Positions 7,223-16,615 of a stretch of 35,826 bases of DNA are shown in pieces. Origin of the DNA: Pseudonocardia lacus. Its GTDB lineage: Bacteria > Actinomycetota > Actinomycetes > Mycobacteriales > Pseudonocardiaceae. The notes beneath the pieces are model-generated. The model worked only from the letters and a program-made list of their open reading frames with translations. It did no database searches and had not been told where the DNA came from. The stretch lies in the NCBI RefSeq assembly GCF_018531445.1, contig NZ_JAHDTH010000065.1:1-35826 (forward strand). The letters run 5' to 3'. The first letter of the stretch is position 1, and the number at the start of each line of letters is the position of its first letter. A program made the position numbers and the translations under genes.

Positions 7223-8533
7223 ATGATCCCGACCGAACTCGCCGCCGCCGGCGACCTCCTCCGCGAGGTTGCCGCGCGTTTGCGCGAGAACGGTTCCGGG
7301 ATATCCGACCAGGACAAGATCTCCGGTCTCGCCGCCACCCGGGAACTGTCCCGACTGGTGTCGCAGGTGCAGGTCGAGATCGTGGCCGACCTCAGGCGCA
7401 GCGGGGCGTTCGCCGCTGCCGGGCATGCCCGGCCGGAATCGGCCGTGGCCTCCGTGCTCGGGGTGGACCGTGGGCGGGCGCGCGAGATCGTGCGGGTCGC
7501 CGAACACCTCGACGCGGCGACCTCGCCGGCGATGGCCACCGCGTTCCGCGCGGGGGCCGCGAGCCTGGAGCAGGTCGACCGGACCGCCCAGCTCGCCGAC
7601 TCGGCCGTGGCCCGGCGACTTCCAGCTGGTGCGTGGGCCGGGATCGAGCAGCAGATCGCCGCCGCCGCCGGCACCAGCACCACCCGCGAGCTGGCCAAGT
7701 ACGGCACCGAACTGGTGCACGCCTACGACGCTGAACCTGGCGACGAGGATCGGGCGCCGGTGCAGGTCAACGAACTGCACCTGACCCCACTACCCGGTGG
7801 CGGCGGGAAGATCCACGGCATCATCGAAGACCCCGTCCGGTTCGCGTCGATCGCCGCCGTGATCGACGCCAAGGCCGCGCCGCGGACCGCGGAAGACCAG
7901 CGCACCGGCCCGGAGCGGGCCGCGGACGCGCTGGCCGAGGTGTGCGGGTTCGTCGCCGACCACGGCGACAAGACCCTGCCCAGCACCGGCGGATGGCGCC
8001 CGCACCTGCTGCTGACCGTCGAGTTGAGCGATCTGGAGAACCGGGCCCAGGCCGCCTGCCTGGACTTCGGCGGCCACCTCGACCCGGCCGGGCTGCGGAT
8101 GCTGTGCTGCGACGCCGCGGTCACCCCGATCGTGATGAACGGGACCGGGAAACCCCTCGACGTCGGACGCACCCAGCGGATCATCCCACCGGCGATCCGC
8201 AAGGCGATCACCGCCCGGGACCGCGGATGCGCCCACCCCGGATGTGACCGACCACCGAGCTGGTCGGAGATCCACCACATCCGCGAATGGTCCCAAGGCG
8301 GAGCCACCCGGGTCGACAACCTGGTCATGCTGTGCCGGCTGCATCACCGCGAAATCCATGCCACCGTCTGGACGGTGAGAATCGCGACCGACGGACTACC
8401 GGAGTTCATCCCTCCCGCCTGGGTCGATGCAAATCGCACACCACGCCGGCATCCGAGAATCACCCCGGATCCGGATTCACCGTGCCCGATTCAGGCCGAG
8501 CCCGTTCGGAGGCTCACCCATGCCGGTCACTGA
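7223..8533 (+). CDS. DUF222 / HNH endonuclease domain protein (13E12-repeat type)
   Basis: A 436-residue protein of the family abundant in actinobacteria (13E12 REP family in Mycobacterium). Residues ~10-300 are the helical DUF222 domain (LSRLVSQVQVEIVADLRRSG, then ESAVASVLGVDRGRAREIVR). The C-terminus is an HNH nuclease with CAHPGCDRPPSWSEIHHIRE and NLVMLCRLHH, giving the paired zinc cysteines and the His/Asn/His of the motif. The start at 7223 has CGGAG just upstream; longer forms from 7148 would run through the promoter. Family members are often duplicated, sometimes next to mobile DNA, and several in mycobacteria are preceded by LexA boxes, as seems true here. The biological role is not settled. 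The last ~35 residues are a proline-rich tail. Confidence 0.9.
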   Translation: MIPTELAAAGDLLREVAARLRENGSGISDQDKISGLAATRELSRLVSQVQVEIVADLRRSGAFAAAGHARPESAVASVLGVDRGRAREIVRVAEHLDAATSPAMATAFRAGAASLEQVDRTAQLADSAVARRLPAGAWAGIEQQIAAAAGTSTTRELAKYGTELVHAYDAEPGDEDRAPVQVNELHLTPLPGGGGKIHGIIEDPVRFASIAAVIDAKAAPRTAEDQRTGPERAADALAEVCGFVADHGDKTLPSTGGWRPHLLLTVELSDLENRAQAACLDFGGHLDPAGLRMLCCDAAVTPIVMNGTGKPLDVGRTQRIIPPAIRKAITARDRGCAHPGCDRPPSWSEIHHIREWSQGGATRVDNLVMLCRLHHREIHATVWTVRIATDGLPEFIPPAWVDANRTPRRHPRITPDPDSPCPIQAEPVRRLTHAGH

Positions 8534-8538
8534 GTTGT

Positions 8539-8556
8539 GGGGCGCTGGCGCCCACG
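8539..8556. terminator. Hairpin after the HNH gene
   Basis: GGGGCGCTGGCGCCCA gives a short G/C stem (GGGCG/CGCCC) 6 bp after the stop. A 17-bp direct repeat (CGCCGGAGGCC followed by CTCAA) sits further on, near 8605-8640. The region separates convergent genes. A weak terminator call. Confidence 0.4.
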
Positions 8557-8651
8557 AATCCCTCGGAGCCCCTGCTCGATCAGAGGTCGCCCGCCGCGAA
8601 GGCGCCGCCGGAGGCCCTCAAACGCCGGAGGCCCCTCAAGCAACCCACAAG

Positions 8652-9602
8652 TCAGGCGATGGACCGCGCAATACCGTCCAGGATGTCGTGCTCGCTGACC
8701 ACCATCTCACGCACGCCCGCCCGCGCCGCCAGCTCCCGGGCGAGGGTGTCGACGACCAGCCCGCCGCCGCCGATCACGTCGATGCGGCCGGGGTGGATGG
8801 CGCCGTGCATCCCGCGCTCGGCCCGGCTCATCCCGAGCAGCTCCGCGCTGACGCGGTGCACGTCGTCGGCGGTCAGCCGGGACAGGTGCACGGCGGCCGG
8901 GTCGTACTCGGTCAGGCGCAGGGCGACCGCGGACAGGGTGGTGGTCGTGCCGGCCACGCCGACCCACGTGCGCACGTCCTCGACCGGGACGGCGGCGAAC
9001 GCGGCGTCGAGGACGCCGGCGACGACCTCGCGGGCCGCGGCCACCTCGTCGGCGGTCGGGGGGTCGCCGGCCAGGCAGCGCTCGGTGATGCGGACGCTGC
9101 CGATGTCGGCCGAGTAGGCGGCCTGCACGCGGGCCTCGCCGTCGACCAGGGAGCCGACGACCAGCTCGGTCGAGCCGCCGCCGACGTCGGTGACCAGGAA
9201 CGGCCCGTCGTCCGGGTCGAGGTCGCCGACGGCGCCGACGAACGACAGCGCCGCCTCCTCCTCGCCGGTGATGACCTCGGCGTCGATGCCGATGGTCTCG
9301 CGGACCATCGCGAAGAACTCCTCGCGGTTGCCGGCATCGCGCGCGGCGCTGGTCGCGGTCATCCGGACGCGGTCGACGCCCTTGCGGCGCAGCGCCACCG
9401 CGTAGTCGACGAGCGCGGCGCGGGTGCGGTCGAGGGCTTCGGGGGCGAACTCGCCGGTCGCGTCGACGCCCTGGCCCAGCCGCACGATGCGCATCTCCCG
9501 GTGCAGGTCGCGCAGGTCGAGGCCGCCGTAGGCCTCGGTCACGTCGGCGATCAGCAGGCGGATCGAGTTGGTCCCGCAGTCGATGGCGCCCACTCGCGAC
9601 AT
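8652..9602 (-). CDS. ppx: Exopolyphosphatase, Ppx/GppA family
   Basis: A 316-residue member of the ASKHA phosphatase superfamily that hydrolyses polyphosphate or pppGpp. The phosphate-1 loop is AIDCGTNSIRLLIADV (residues 6-21), the catalytic region contains VITGEEEAALSF near 135, the phosphate-2 loop is DVGGGSTELV near 162, and the adenosine/glycine motif is DVIGGGGLVVDTLA near 290. The length suits the short actinobacterial Ppx lacking the C-terminal HD extension. In actinobacteria this gene commonly lies with eno, a DivIC-like gene and a DUF501 gene, but here the AidB-like gene sits between. It starts at ATG 9602, and the neighbour is divergent. Confidence 0.92.
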   Translation of the reverse strand: MSRVGAIDCGTNSIRLLIADVTEAYGGLDLRDLHREMRIVRLGQGVDATGEFAPEALDRTRAALVDYAVALRRKGVDRVRMTATSAARDAGNREEFFAMVRETIGIDAEVITGEEEAALSFVGAVGDLDPDDGPFLVTDVGGGSTELVVGSLVDGEARVQAAYSADIGSVRITERCLAGDPPTADEVAAAREVVAGVLDAAFAAVPVEDVRTWVGVAGTTTTLSAVALRLTEYDPAAVHLSRLTADDVHRVSAELLGMSRAERGMHGAIHPGRIDVIGGGGLVVDTLARELAARAGVREMVVSEHDILDGIARSIA

Positions 9603-9709
9603 CCGTGCCCCTTCCGGCGCGCCCGGATCGGCCGTCCGGACGGTGCGCGGCCACCGTACCGACGCCCGTCCGCACGGCGCGCGTCACCGCCACGTGTTGC
9701 TCCGCTGGA

Positions 9710-9715
9710 TACGCT
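9710..9715 (+). promoter_or_regulatory. -10 hexamer TACGCT of the AidB-like gene
   Basis: TACGCT ends 6 nt before the GTG at 9722 and so predicts a leaderless transcript. It supports 9722 as the start over the GTG at 9605, which lies two bases from the divergent ppx start. Confidence 0.45.
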
Positions 9716-9721
9716 CGGCCC

Positions 9722-11584
9722 GTGGCCGAGTTGCCGGGACAGGGGACCGCTCGGGAGGAGACGTCCCTCTCCGACCCGCCGGACACGGCCGTTCCGCGGG
9801 CCCGCACCCCGCAGGACACCCCTCCCGCGGCCAATGGCAGCACCCGGTCGGACGACGCCGGGGTGCTCGCGCAGACCCGCAACGGCGGCAGCGGCGGCAC
9901 CGGGCAAGCGGCCGGATCGGCCGCGTCGGGCCAGCCCACCTACCCGTCCGGCCGGGATGCCCGACAGCACACCCACGACGTGGAGAACCAGTCGCCACCG
10001 CTGGCCGGCTACGACGCGCTGGTCTGCGACCCCGCCCTGACCGACGCCATCGGCCGGGAAGGAGCCGGGGGCGCGCTGCCGTTCCTGGCCGACCTGGCCC
10101 GCCTCGTCACCTCCGAGGAGGCCCGCGAGCACGCCGTCCTCGCCAACACGAACCCGCCCGTCCTGCACACCTACGACCGCTACGGCCACCGCATCGACGA
10201 GGTCGAGTTCCACCCCTCGTGGCACTGGCTGATGACCAACGCGGTGGGCTGGGGGCTGCACGGGGCGCCCTGGGGCCAGGAGCCGGGCACCGGGGCGCAC
10301 GTGGCCCGCGCGGCCGGGTTCTACCTGGCCAGCCAGCTGGAGGCCGGGCACGGCTGCCCGATCTCGATGTCCTACGCGGCCGTGCCGGCGCTGCGCCACG
10401 ACCCGGAGCTGGCCGCGGTGTACGAGCCGGGCCTGCTCTCGCTGTCCTACGAGTTCGGGCTGGTCGAGCCGGCCGGCAAGACCGGCCTGCTGGCCGGCAT
10501 GTCGATGACCGAGAAGCAGGGCGGCTCGGACGTGCGGGCCATCAGCAGCCGGGCCACCCCCACCGCCGAGGGCACCTACCGGATCACCGGCCACAAGTGG
10601 TTCACCTCGGCCCCGATGAACGACCTGTTCCTCACCCTGGCCCAGGCCCCCGGCGGGCTCACCTGCTTCGTGCTGCCCCGCGTCCTGCCCGACGGCACCC
10701 GCAACGGCATCCGGCTGCAGCGGCTCAAGGACAAGCTCGGCAACCGGTCCAACGCCTCGGCCGAGATCGAGTACGCCGACGCGACCGGCTGGCGCCTCGG
10801 CGAGGAGGGCCGCGGCGTCCGCACGATCATCGACATGGTCTCGATGACCCGGCTGGACTGCGTGCTCGGCTCGTCCGCGCTGATCAGGGCCGCGCTCAGC
10901 GAGGCGACCCACCACATCGCGCACCGGCACGCGTTCGGCTCGGCGCTGGCCGACAAGCCGCTGATGCAGACGGTCGTCGCGGACATGGCGCTGGAGTCCG
11001 AGGCGGCCACCGCGCTGGGTATGCGGTTGGCCGGGGCCGTCGACCGCGGCGAGCACGACCTGCTGCGGCTGGCCCTGCCGGCGGCGAAGTACCTGGTCTG
11101 CAAGCGCACGCCGACGGTGGTCGCCGAGGCGCTGGAGTGCCTGGGCGGCAACGGCTACATCGAGGACTCCGGCATGCCCCGGCTGTACCGGGAGGCGCCG
11201 CTGAACTCGGTGTGGGAGGGCTCGGGCAACGTCACCGCGCTCGACGTGCTGCGCGCGCTCAACCACGGCTCCGGGCCGGTGGACGCGGTGCTCGCCGAGG
11301 TGGAGGCGGCCAAGGGCCTGGACCGCTGGTTCGACCGGGGCATCCAGGACCTGCACGCCGAGCTGCGCGGGCGCGAGGAGCGCCGGGCCCGGCGGCTGGC
11401 CGAGATGGTGGCGCTGTGCCTGCAGGGCAGCCTGCTGCTGCGGCACGCGCCGTCCGAGGTGGGCTCGGGTTTCATCGCGTCCCGGTTCTCCCCGGAGGGG
11501 CCGTGGCGCACGATCGGCACGCTGCCGGCCGAGGCGCACACGGTGGCGCTGCTGGAGCGGGTCACCCCTCGGCCGGCCCGCTGA
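9722..11584 (+). CDS. AidB-type acyl-CoA dehydrogenase family protein
   Basis: A 620-residue flavoprotein. From about residue 84 (THDVENQSPPLAGYD) onward it is a typical AidB homologue of ~537 residues: MSMTEKQGGSDVRAISSRAT (flavin-contact loop), GHKWFTSAPMNDLFL, MVSMTRLDCVLGS, and ECLGGNGYIEDSGMPRLYRE near the end. AidB in E. coli is induced by alkylation stress, binds DNA and has weak isovaleryl-CoA dehydrogenase activity; the true substrate is unclear. The odd part is the first ~83 residues, a low-complexity Pro/Gly/Ser/Thr segment not expected in the family. If GTG 9722 is correct, this is a disordered extension; a GTG at 9863 would trim 47 residues. The 3' end overlaps the convergent DUF501 gene by 23 bp. 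Confidence 0.9.
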   Translation: MAELPGQGTAREETSLSDPPDTAVPRARTPQDTPPAANGSTRSDDAGVLAQTRNGGSGGTGQAAGSAASGQPTYPSGRDARQHTHDVENQSPPLAGYDALVCDPALTDAIGREGAGGALPFLADLARLVTSEEAREHAVLANTNPPVLHTYDRYGHRIDEVEFHPSWHWLMTNAVGWGLHGAPWGQEPGTGAHVARAAGFYLASQLEAGHGCPISMSYAAVPALRHDPELAAVYEPGLLSLSYEFGLVEPAGKTGLLAGMSMTEKQGGSDVRAISSRATPTAEGTYRITGHKWFTSAPMNDLFLTLAQAPGGLTCFVLPRVLPDGTRNGIRLQRLKDKLGNRSNASAEIEYADATGWRLGEEGRGVRTIIDMVSMTRLDCVLGSSALIRAALSEATHHIAHRHAFGSALADKPLMQTVVADMALESEAATALGMRLAGAVDRGEHDLLRLALPAAKYLVCKRTPTVVAEALECLGGNGYIEDSGMPRLYREAPLNSVWEGSGNVTALDVLRALNHGSGPVDAVLAEVEAAKGLDRWFDRGIQDLHAELRGREERRARRLAEMVALCLQGSLLLRHAPSEVGSGFIASRFSPEGPWRTIGTLPAEAHTVALLERVTPRPAR

Positions 11585-12062
11585 CCGCGCACGGCCCCGC
11601 CCGCCACCACTCCCCGACCTCGGCCAGCGCCTCGTCGCCGAACGGGTTGACGCCCGGCCCGGCGGCCAGCGCGTGCGCGGCGTGCACGTGCAGGCACTTG
11701 ACCCGATCGGGCATGCCGCCCGCGCTCACCCGGGTGCCGAGCGGCTCGATGGCATCGCGTTCGGCCAGGTAGGCCTCGTGGGCGCGCTCGTAGGCTGCGG
11801 CGAGCCCCGGGTCGGCGGCGAGGCGCTCGGTCATCTCCCGCATGCGCCCCTCGGCCTCCAGCGTGCTCATCCGGGAGCACAGCCGCGAGCACGTCAGGTA
11901 GTACAGCGTCGGGAAGGGGGTGCCGTCCTCCAGGCGGGGCGCCGTCTGCACCACGGAGGGCAGCCCGCACGGGCACCGGTGCGCCACCTCGCGCACGGCC
12001 CGCGGGGGGCGTCCCAGCTGGGCCGTCACCGCCGCGACGTCGGACGGTGCGATGCCGGTCAT
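11562..12062 (-). CDS. DUF501 domain-containing protein
   Basis: A 166-residue actinobacterial DUF501 protein of unknown function. Typical features are VTAQLGRPPRAVREVAHRC near the N-terminus, a CPCG motif, the phrase PTLYYLTCSRLCSRMSTLEA, and a C-terminal GTRVSAGGMPDRVKCLHVHA. The conserved Cys and His residues suggest metal binding, but this is unproven. The start ATG at 12062 overlaps the stop codon of the DivIC-like gene (ATGA) and is preceded by ACGAGG, so the two are translationally coupled. This order, eno-divIC-DUF501-(ppx), is common in actinobacteria. The stop lies 23 bp inside the convergent AidB-like gene. Confidence 0.88.
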   Translation of the reverse strand: MTGIAPSDVAAVTAQLGRPPRAVREVAHRCPCGLPSVVQTAPRLEDGTPFPTLYYLTCSRLCSRMSTLEAEGRMREMTERLAADPGLAAAYERAHEAYLAERDAIEPLGTRVSAGGMPDRVKCLHVHAAHALAAGPGVNPFGDEALAEVGEWWRAGPCAVSGPAEG

Positions 12063-12589
12063 CCTCGTCGTTCCCCACTCACGTCGCGCCAGAGCGCCTG
12101 GTACCAGGTGAGGCCGCTGCCGACCTCGGGTGCGGGCGGCGGTTCCCCCGCCCCGGGCAGCTGCACCACGAAGGGCACCTCGCCCGGTTCGACGTAGCCC
12201 AGCCGGCTGCGGGCCTGGGCGGCGGCCTCGGCCGGGTCGGCCAGCCGGGCCCGCTCCTCGGTGAGCCGGGCGACCTCGGCGGCCAGCACGCGCTGCTGCT
12301 CGCCGACCGCGGCCAGCTCCTGGCGCTGGCTCACGTAGTTGCGCAGCGGCACCGCCACCGTCAGCGCGACCGCGCACACCACCATCGCGAGGATCGCCGC
12401 CCGCTTCGCCGAGGAGAGCCCCAGCAGGTCACTGGTGACCGCCACGACGCCGCGCGGGTGGGTGCGCGCCAACCGCGGCTCCCGCGGCTCACGGGTGCGG
12501 CGGCGGGCGGTCGGCGTGGCACCGTCGGTGCGCGGACGCGGCGTGCGCCGCATCCGCATCCGCCCCCGACCGCGCTCCTCGTTGGCCAT
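12059..12589 (-). CDS. Septum formation initiator family protein (FtsB/DivIC-like)
   Basis: A 176-residue bitopic membrane protein. The first ~55 residues are a basic Arg/Pro/Thr-rich cytoplasmic tail, followed by one membrane helix (about residues 63-81, AAILAMVVCAVALTVAVPL) and then an outer coiled coil (QRQELAAVGEQQRVLAAEVA) ending in the family signature RSRLGYVEPGEVPFVV. FtsB/DivIC proteins bridge FtsL and FtsQ in the divisome and help activate septal peptidoglycan synthesis; that this one does so is by homology. It starts 4 bp after the enolase stop and overlaps DUF501 by 4 bp, so all three are one transcript. Confidence 0.9.
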   Translation of the reverse strand: MANEERGRGRMRMRRTPRPRTDGATPTARRRTREPREPRLARTHPRGVVAVTSDLLGLSSAKRAAILAMVVCAVALTVAVPLRNYVSQRQELAAVGEQQRVLAAEVARLTEERARLADPAEAAAQARSRLGYVEPGEVPFVVQLPGAGEPPPAPEVGSGLTWYQALWRDVSGERRG

Positions 12590-12593
12590 CGCC

Positions 12594-14439
<1,846 letters not shown>

Positions 14440-14540
14440 TCCGGACGTACCATCGCAATACTCCGCCAGCGGCACCGCTGTGTGCCGTGCGCAACTCTTT
14501 CCCTGCTCGGTTGAGCAAGCTAGCCTCGCCCTGCCATCGA

Positions 14541-14559
14541 TGAGGCTTGCCTAACAAAG
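14541..14559 (+). promoter_or_regulatory. DtxR/IdeR-like iron box upstream of efeUOB
   Basis: TGAGGCTTGCCTAACAAAG resembles the DtxR/IdeR consensus TTAGGTTAGGCTAACCTAA, the best part being AGGCTTGCCTAAC. It is 33 bp before the efeU start. A weaker related stretch (AAGCTAGCCTCGC) lies near 14517-14529. Iron-dependent repression of efeUOB would fit, but binding is inferred. Confidence 0.6.
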
Positions 14560-14569
14560 GCAGGCGGAA

Positions 14570-14587
14570 ATGCCGACTGCGGGGTGA
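14570..14587 (+). other. Possible 5-codon leader ORF before efeU
   Basis: ATG CCG ACT GCG GGG TGA, preceded by AGGCGG, ends 4 bp before the efeU GTG. It could be a mini-ORF that feeds ribosomes into efeU by reinitiation. With so few codons it may be chance. Confidence 0.3.
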
Positions 14588-14591
14588 GGGC

Positions 14592-15422
14592 GTGCTGGGC
14601 AACTTCCTGATCGGCCTGCGCGAGGGTCTGGAAGCCGCGCTGGTCGTCAGCATCCTGGTCGCCTTCCTGGTCCGCACCGACCGCCGTTCCGTGCTGCCGA
14701 AGGTCTGGCTGGGCGTCGGCATCGCCGTGGCGGTCAGCGCGGGCGTCACGATCGGCCTCGCGCTGGCCCAGCAGCAGCTCACCTTCGAGGCCCAGGAGGC
14801 ACTCGGCGGCGGGCTGTCGATCGTCGCGGTCGGCTTCGTCACCTGGATGATCTTCTGGATGCGCCGGGCAGCCCGGTCCATCTCCGCCGAGCTGCGCGGG
14901 CGCATGGAGGACGCGCTCCGGCTCGGCTCGGGCGCCGTCGTGCTGATGTCGGCGCTCGCCGTGGGCCGCGAGGGCCTGGAGACGGCGCTGTTCTTCTTCA
15001 CCGCCGCCCAGGCCGCCGGGCAGACCACCGAACCGCTGATCGGTTTCCTGCTCGGCATCGCCGTCGCGGTCGTGCTCGCCTGGCTGATCTACCGCGGCGC
15101 CATCAGCCTCGACCTCGGCAGGTTCTTCACCGTCACCGGCGTCCTGCTGGTGTTCGTGGCCGCCGGGGTGCTCGCCTACGGCGTGCACGACCTGCAGGAG
15201 GCCGCGATCCTGCCCGGGCTCACCACCCTCGCCTTCGACGTCTCCGCCGCCGTCCCGCCCGACTCCTGGTACGGCACCCTGCTCAAGGGAATCTTCAACT
15301 TCTCCCCGCAGACCACCGTGCTCGAGGCGATCGTCTGGGTCGGCTACGTGGCCGTGGTGCTGCCGCTGTTCCTGCGACCGCAACGCGCACGGCCGACGCC
15401 GGCCACCTCCGCCGCCCCGTAG
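14592..15422 (+). CDS. efeU: EfeU-type high-affinity iron permease (Ftr1 family)
   Basis: A 276-residue polytopic membrane protein with about seven helices that moves iron across the cytoplasmic membrane. The two REGLE-type iron motifs are clear: LREGLEAALVV in the first helix and GREGLETALFF in the fourth, as in Ftr1p/EfeU. The GTG at 14592 starts the mature-like N-terminus LGNFLIGLREGLEAAL; frames from 14547 would add a basic segment that overlaps the iron box. The gene leads efeUOB: efeO follows after 38 bp and efeB overlaps efeO. A DtxR/IdeR-like box is upstream. The last residues (RPQRARPTPATSAAP) form a short cytoplasmic tail. Confidence 0.93.
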   Translation: MLGNFLIGLREGLEAALVVSILVAFLVRTDRRSVLPKVWLGVGIAVAVSAGVTIGLALAQQQLTFEAQEALGGGLSIVAVGFVTWMIFWMRRAARSISAELRGRMEDALRLGSGAVVLMSALAVGREGLETALFFFTAAQAAGQTTEPLIGFLLGIAVAVVLAWLIYRGAISLDLGRFFTVTGVLLVFVAAGVLAYGVHDLQEAAILPGLTTLAFDVSAAVPPDSWYGTLLKGIFNFSPQTTVLEAIVWVGYVAVVLPLFLRPQRARPTPATSAAP

Positions 15423-15460
15423 CGCCCCAGCTCCCGTCCCACCGCTCTCCGAGGAGAACC

Positions 15461-16615
15461 ATGTCCCGCACGTCTCACGCGCTGTGCGCCACCGGCGCGC
15501 TCGCCGCGCTCGCCCTGGCCGGCTGCACCAGCACCGCCCCGCCGGCGACCGGCGGCGACGGGGGCGGGGCGGCCGCGGGCCCGATCGCGGTCAGCGCCGG
15601 CGACACCACCTGCGAGGTCTCCGCGCCCGGGGCACCCGCCGGGACCATCACCTTCTCGATCAACAACACCGGCGACAAGGTCACCGAGTTCTACCTGTAC
15701 GGCGTCGGCGACCGGATCATGGGCGAGGTCGAGAACATCGGCCCCGGCCTGACCCGCCAGCTCATCGTCGAGGTCCCCGACGGCGGCGACTACACCACCG
15801 CCTGCAAGCCCGGCATGGTCGGCGACGGCATCCGCGCCCCGTTCACCGTCACCGGCACCGCGACCCGCTCCGTCGACGAGGACACCCGACTCGCCGAGGC
15901 CACCGCCGGCTACCAGCGCTGGGTGAACTCGCAGATCGAGGCGTTCGTCCCGAAGACCCAGGGGTTCGTCGACGCGGTGAAGGCCGGCGACGTCGAGGGC
16001 GCCAAGGCGCTGTTCCCGATCTCGCGCACCTACTGGGAGCGCATCGAGCCGGTCGCGGAGTCCTTCGGCGACCTCGACCCGAAGATGGACGGCCGCGAGG
16101 ACGACGAGCGCGACCCGGGCGTCGAGTTCACCGGCTTCCACCGCCTGGAGAAGGACCTGTGGGTCGACGGCCTGCAGCCCGACTCCGGCGCCATCGGCGA
16201 CCAGCTCATGGTCGACGCGAAGGACCTGCAGGCCCGGGTGGCGACGCTGGAGCTGACCCCGGTGCAGCTGGCCAACGGGGCCAAGGAACTGCTCGACGAG
16301 GTCGCCACCGGCAAGATCACCGGCGAGGAGGACCGCTACTCGCACACCGACCTGTGGGACTTCAAGGCCAACGTCGAGGGCTCCCAGGGCGCCGTCGCGG
16401 CGCTGCGCCCGGTCATCGACGAGAAGGACCCGACCCTGGGCCCGGTGCTCGACGAGCGCTTCAAGGCCGTCGACGACCTGCTGGAGACCTACCGCGTCGG
16501 CGACGGCTACAAGCTCTACACCGAGCTGACCGAGGACGACACCCGCAAGATGAGCGAGGCCGTGGACGCCCTGGGTGAGCCGATCAGCCAGGTCGCCGGG
16601 GTCGTCACGTCATGA
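15461..16615 (+). CDS. efeO: EfeO iron-binding lipoprotein (cupredoxin + M75 imelysin domain)
   Basis: A 384-residue exported iron-binding component of EfeUOB. A lipoprotein signal ends in ALAGC with Cys22 as the lipidation site, so it should be tethered outside the membrane. Residues ~45-130 form the cupredoxin-like domain (TITFSINNTGDKVTEFYLYG), and residues ~140-380 the helical M75/imelysin domain with the conserved GFHRLEKDLW (HxxE) iron-site motif. EfeO is thought to capture iron and pass it to EfeU. The ATG at 15461 has GAGGAG 6 bases upstream. The stop overlaps the efeB start (ATGA), so they are coupled. Confidence 0.94.
   Translation: MSRTSHALCATGALAALALAGCTSTAPPATGGDGGGAAAGPIAVSAGDTTCEVSAPGAPAGTITFSINNTGDKVTEFYLYGVGDRIMGEVENIGPGLTRQLIVEVPDGGDYTTACKPGMVGDGIRAPFTVTGTATRSVDEDTRLAEATAGYQRWVNSQIEAFVPKTQGFVDAVKAGDVEGAKALFPISRTYWERIEPVAESFGDLDPKMDGREDDERDPGVEFTGFHRLEKDLWVDGLQPDSGAIGDQLMVDAKDLQARVATLELTPVQLANGAKELLDEVATGKITGEEDRYSHTDLWDFKANVEGSQGAVAALRPVIDEKDPTLGPVLDERFKAVDDLLETYRVGDGYKLYTELTEDDTRKMSEAVDALGEPISQVAGVVTS

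Noticed and set aside
9551..11539. Long minus-strand open frame (662 codons) opposite the AidB-like gene
   Set aside because: A shadow of the real gene: its composition is Arg/Gln/Val/His-rich with no domain, and the plus-strand frame has clear AidB motifs.
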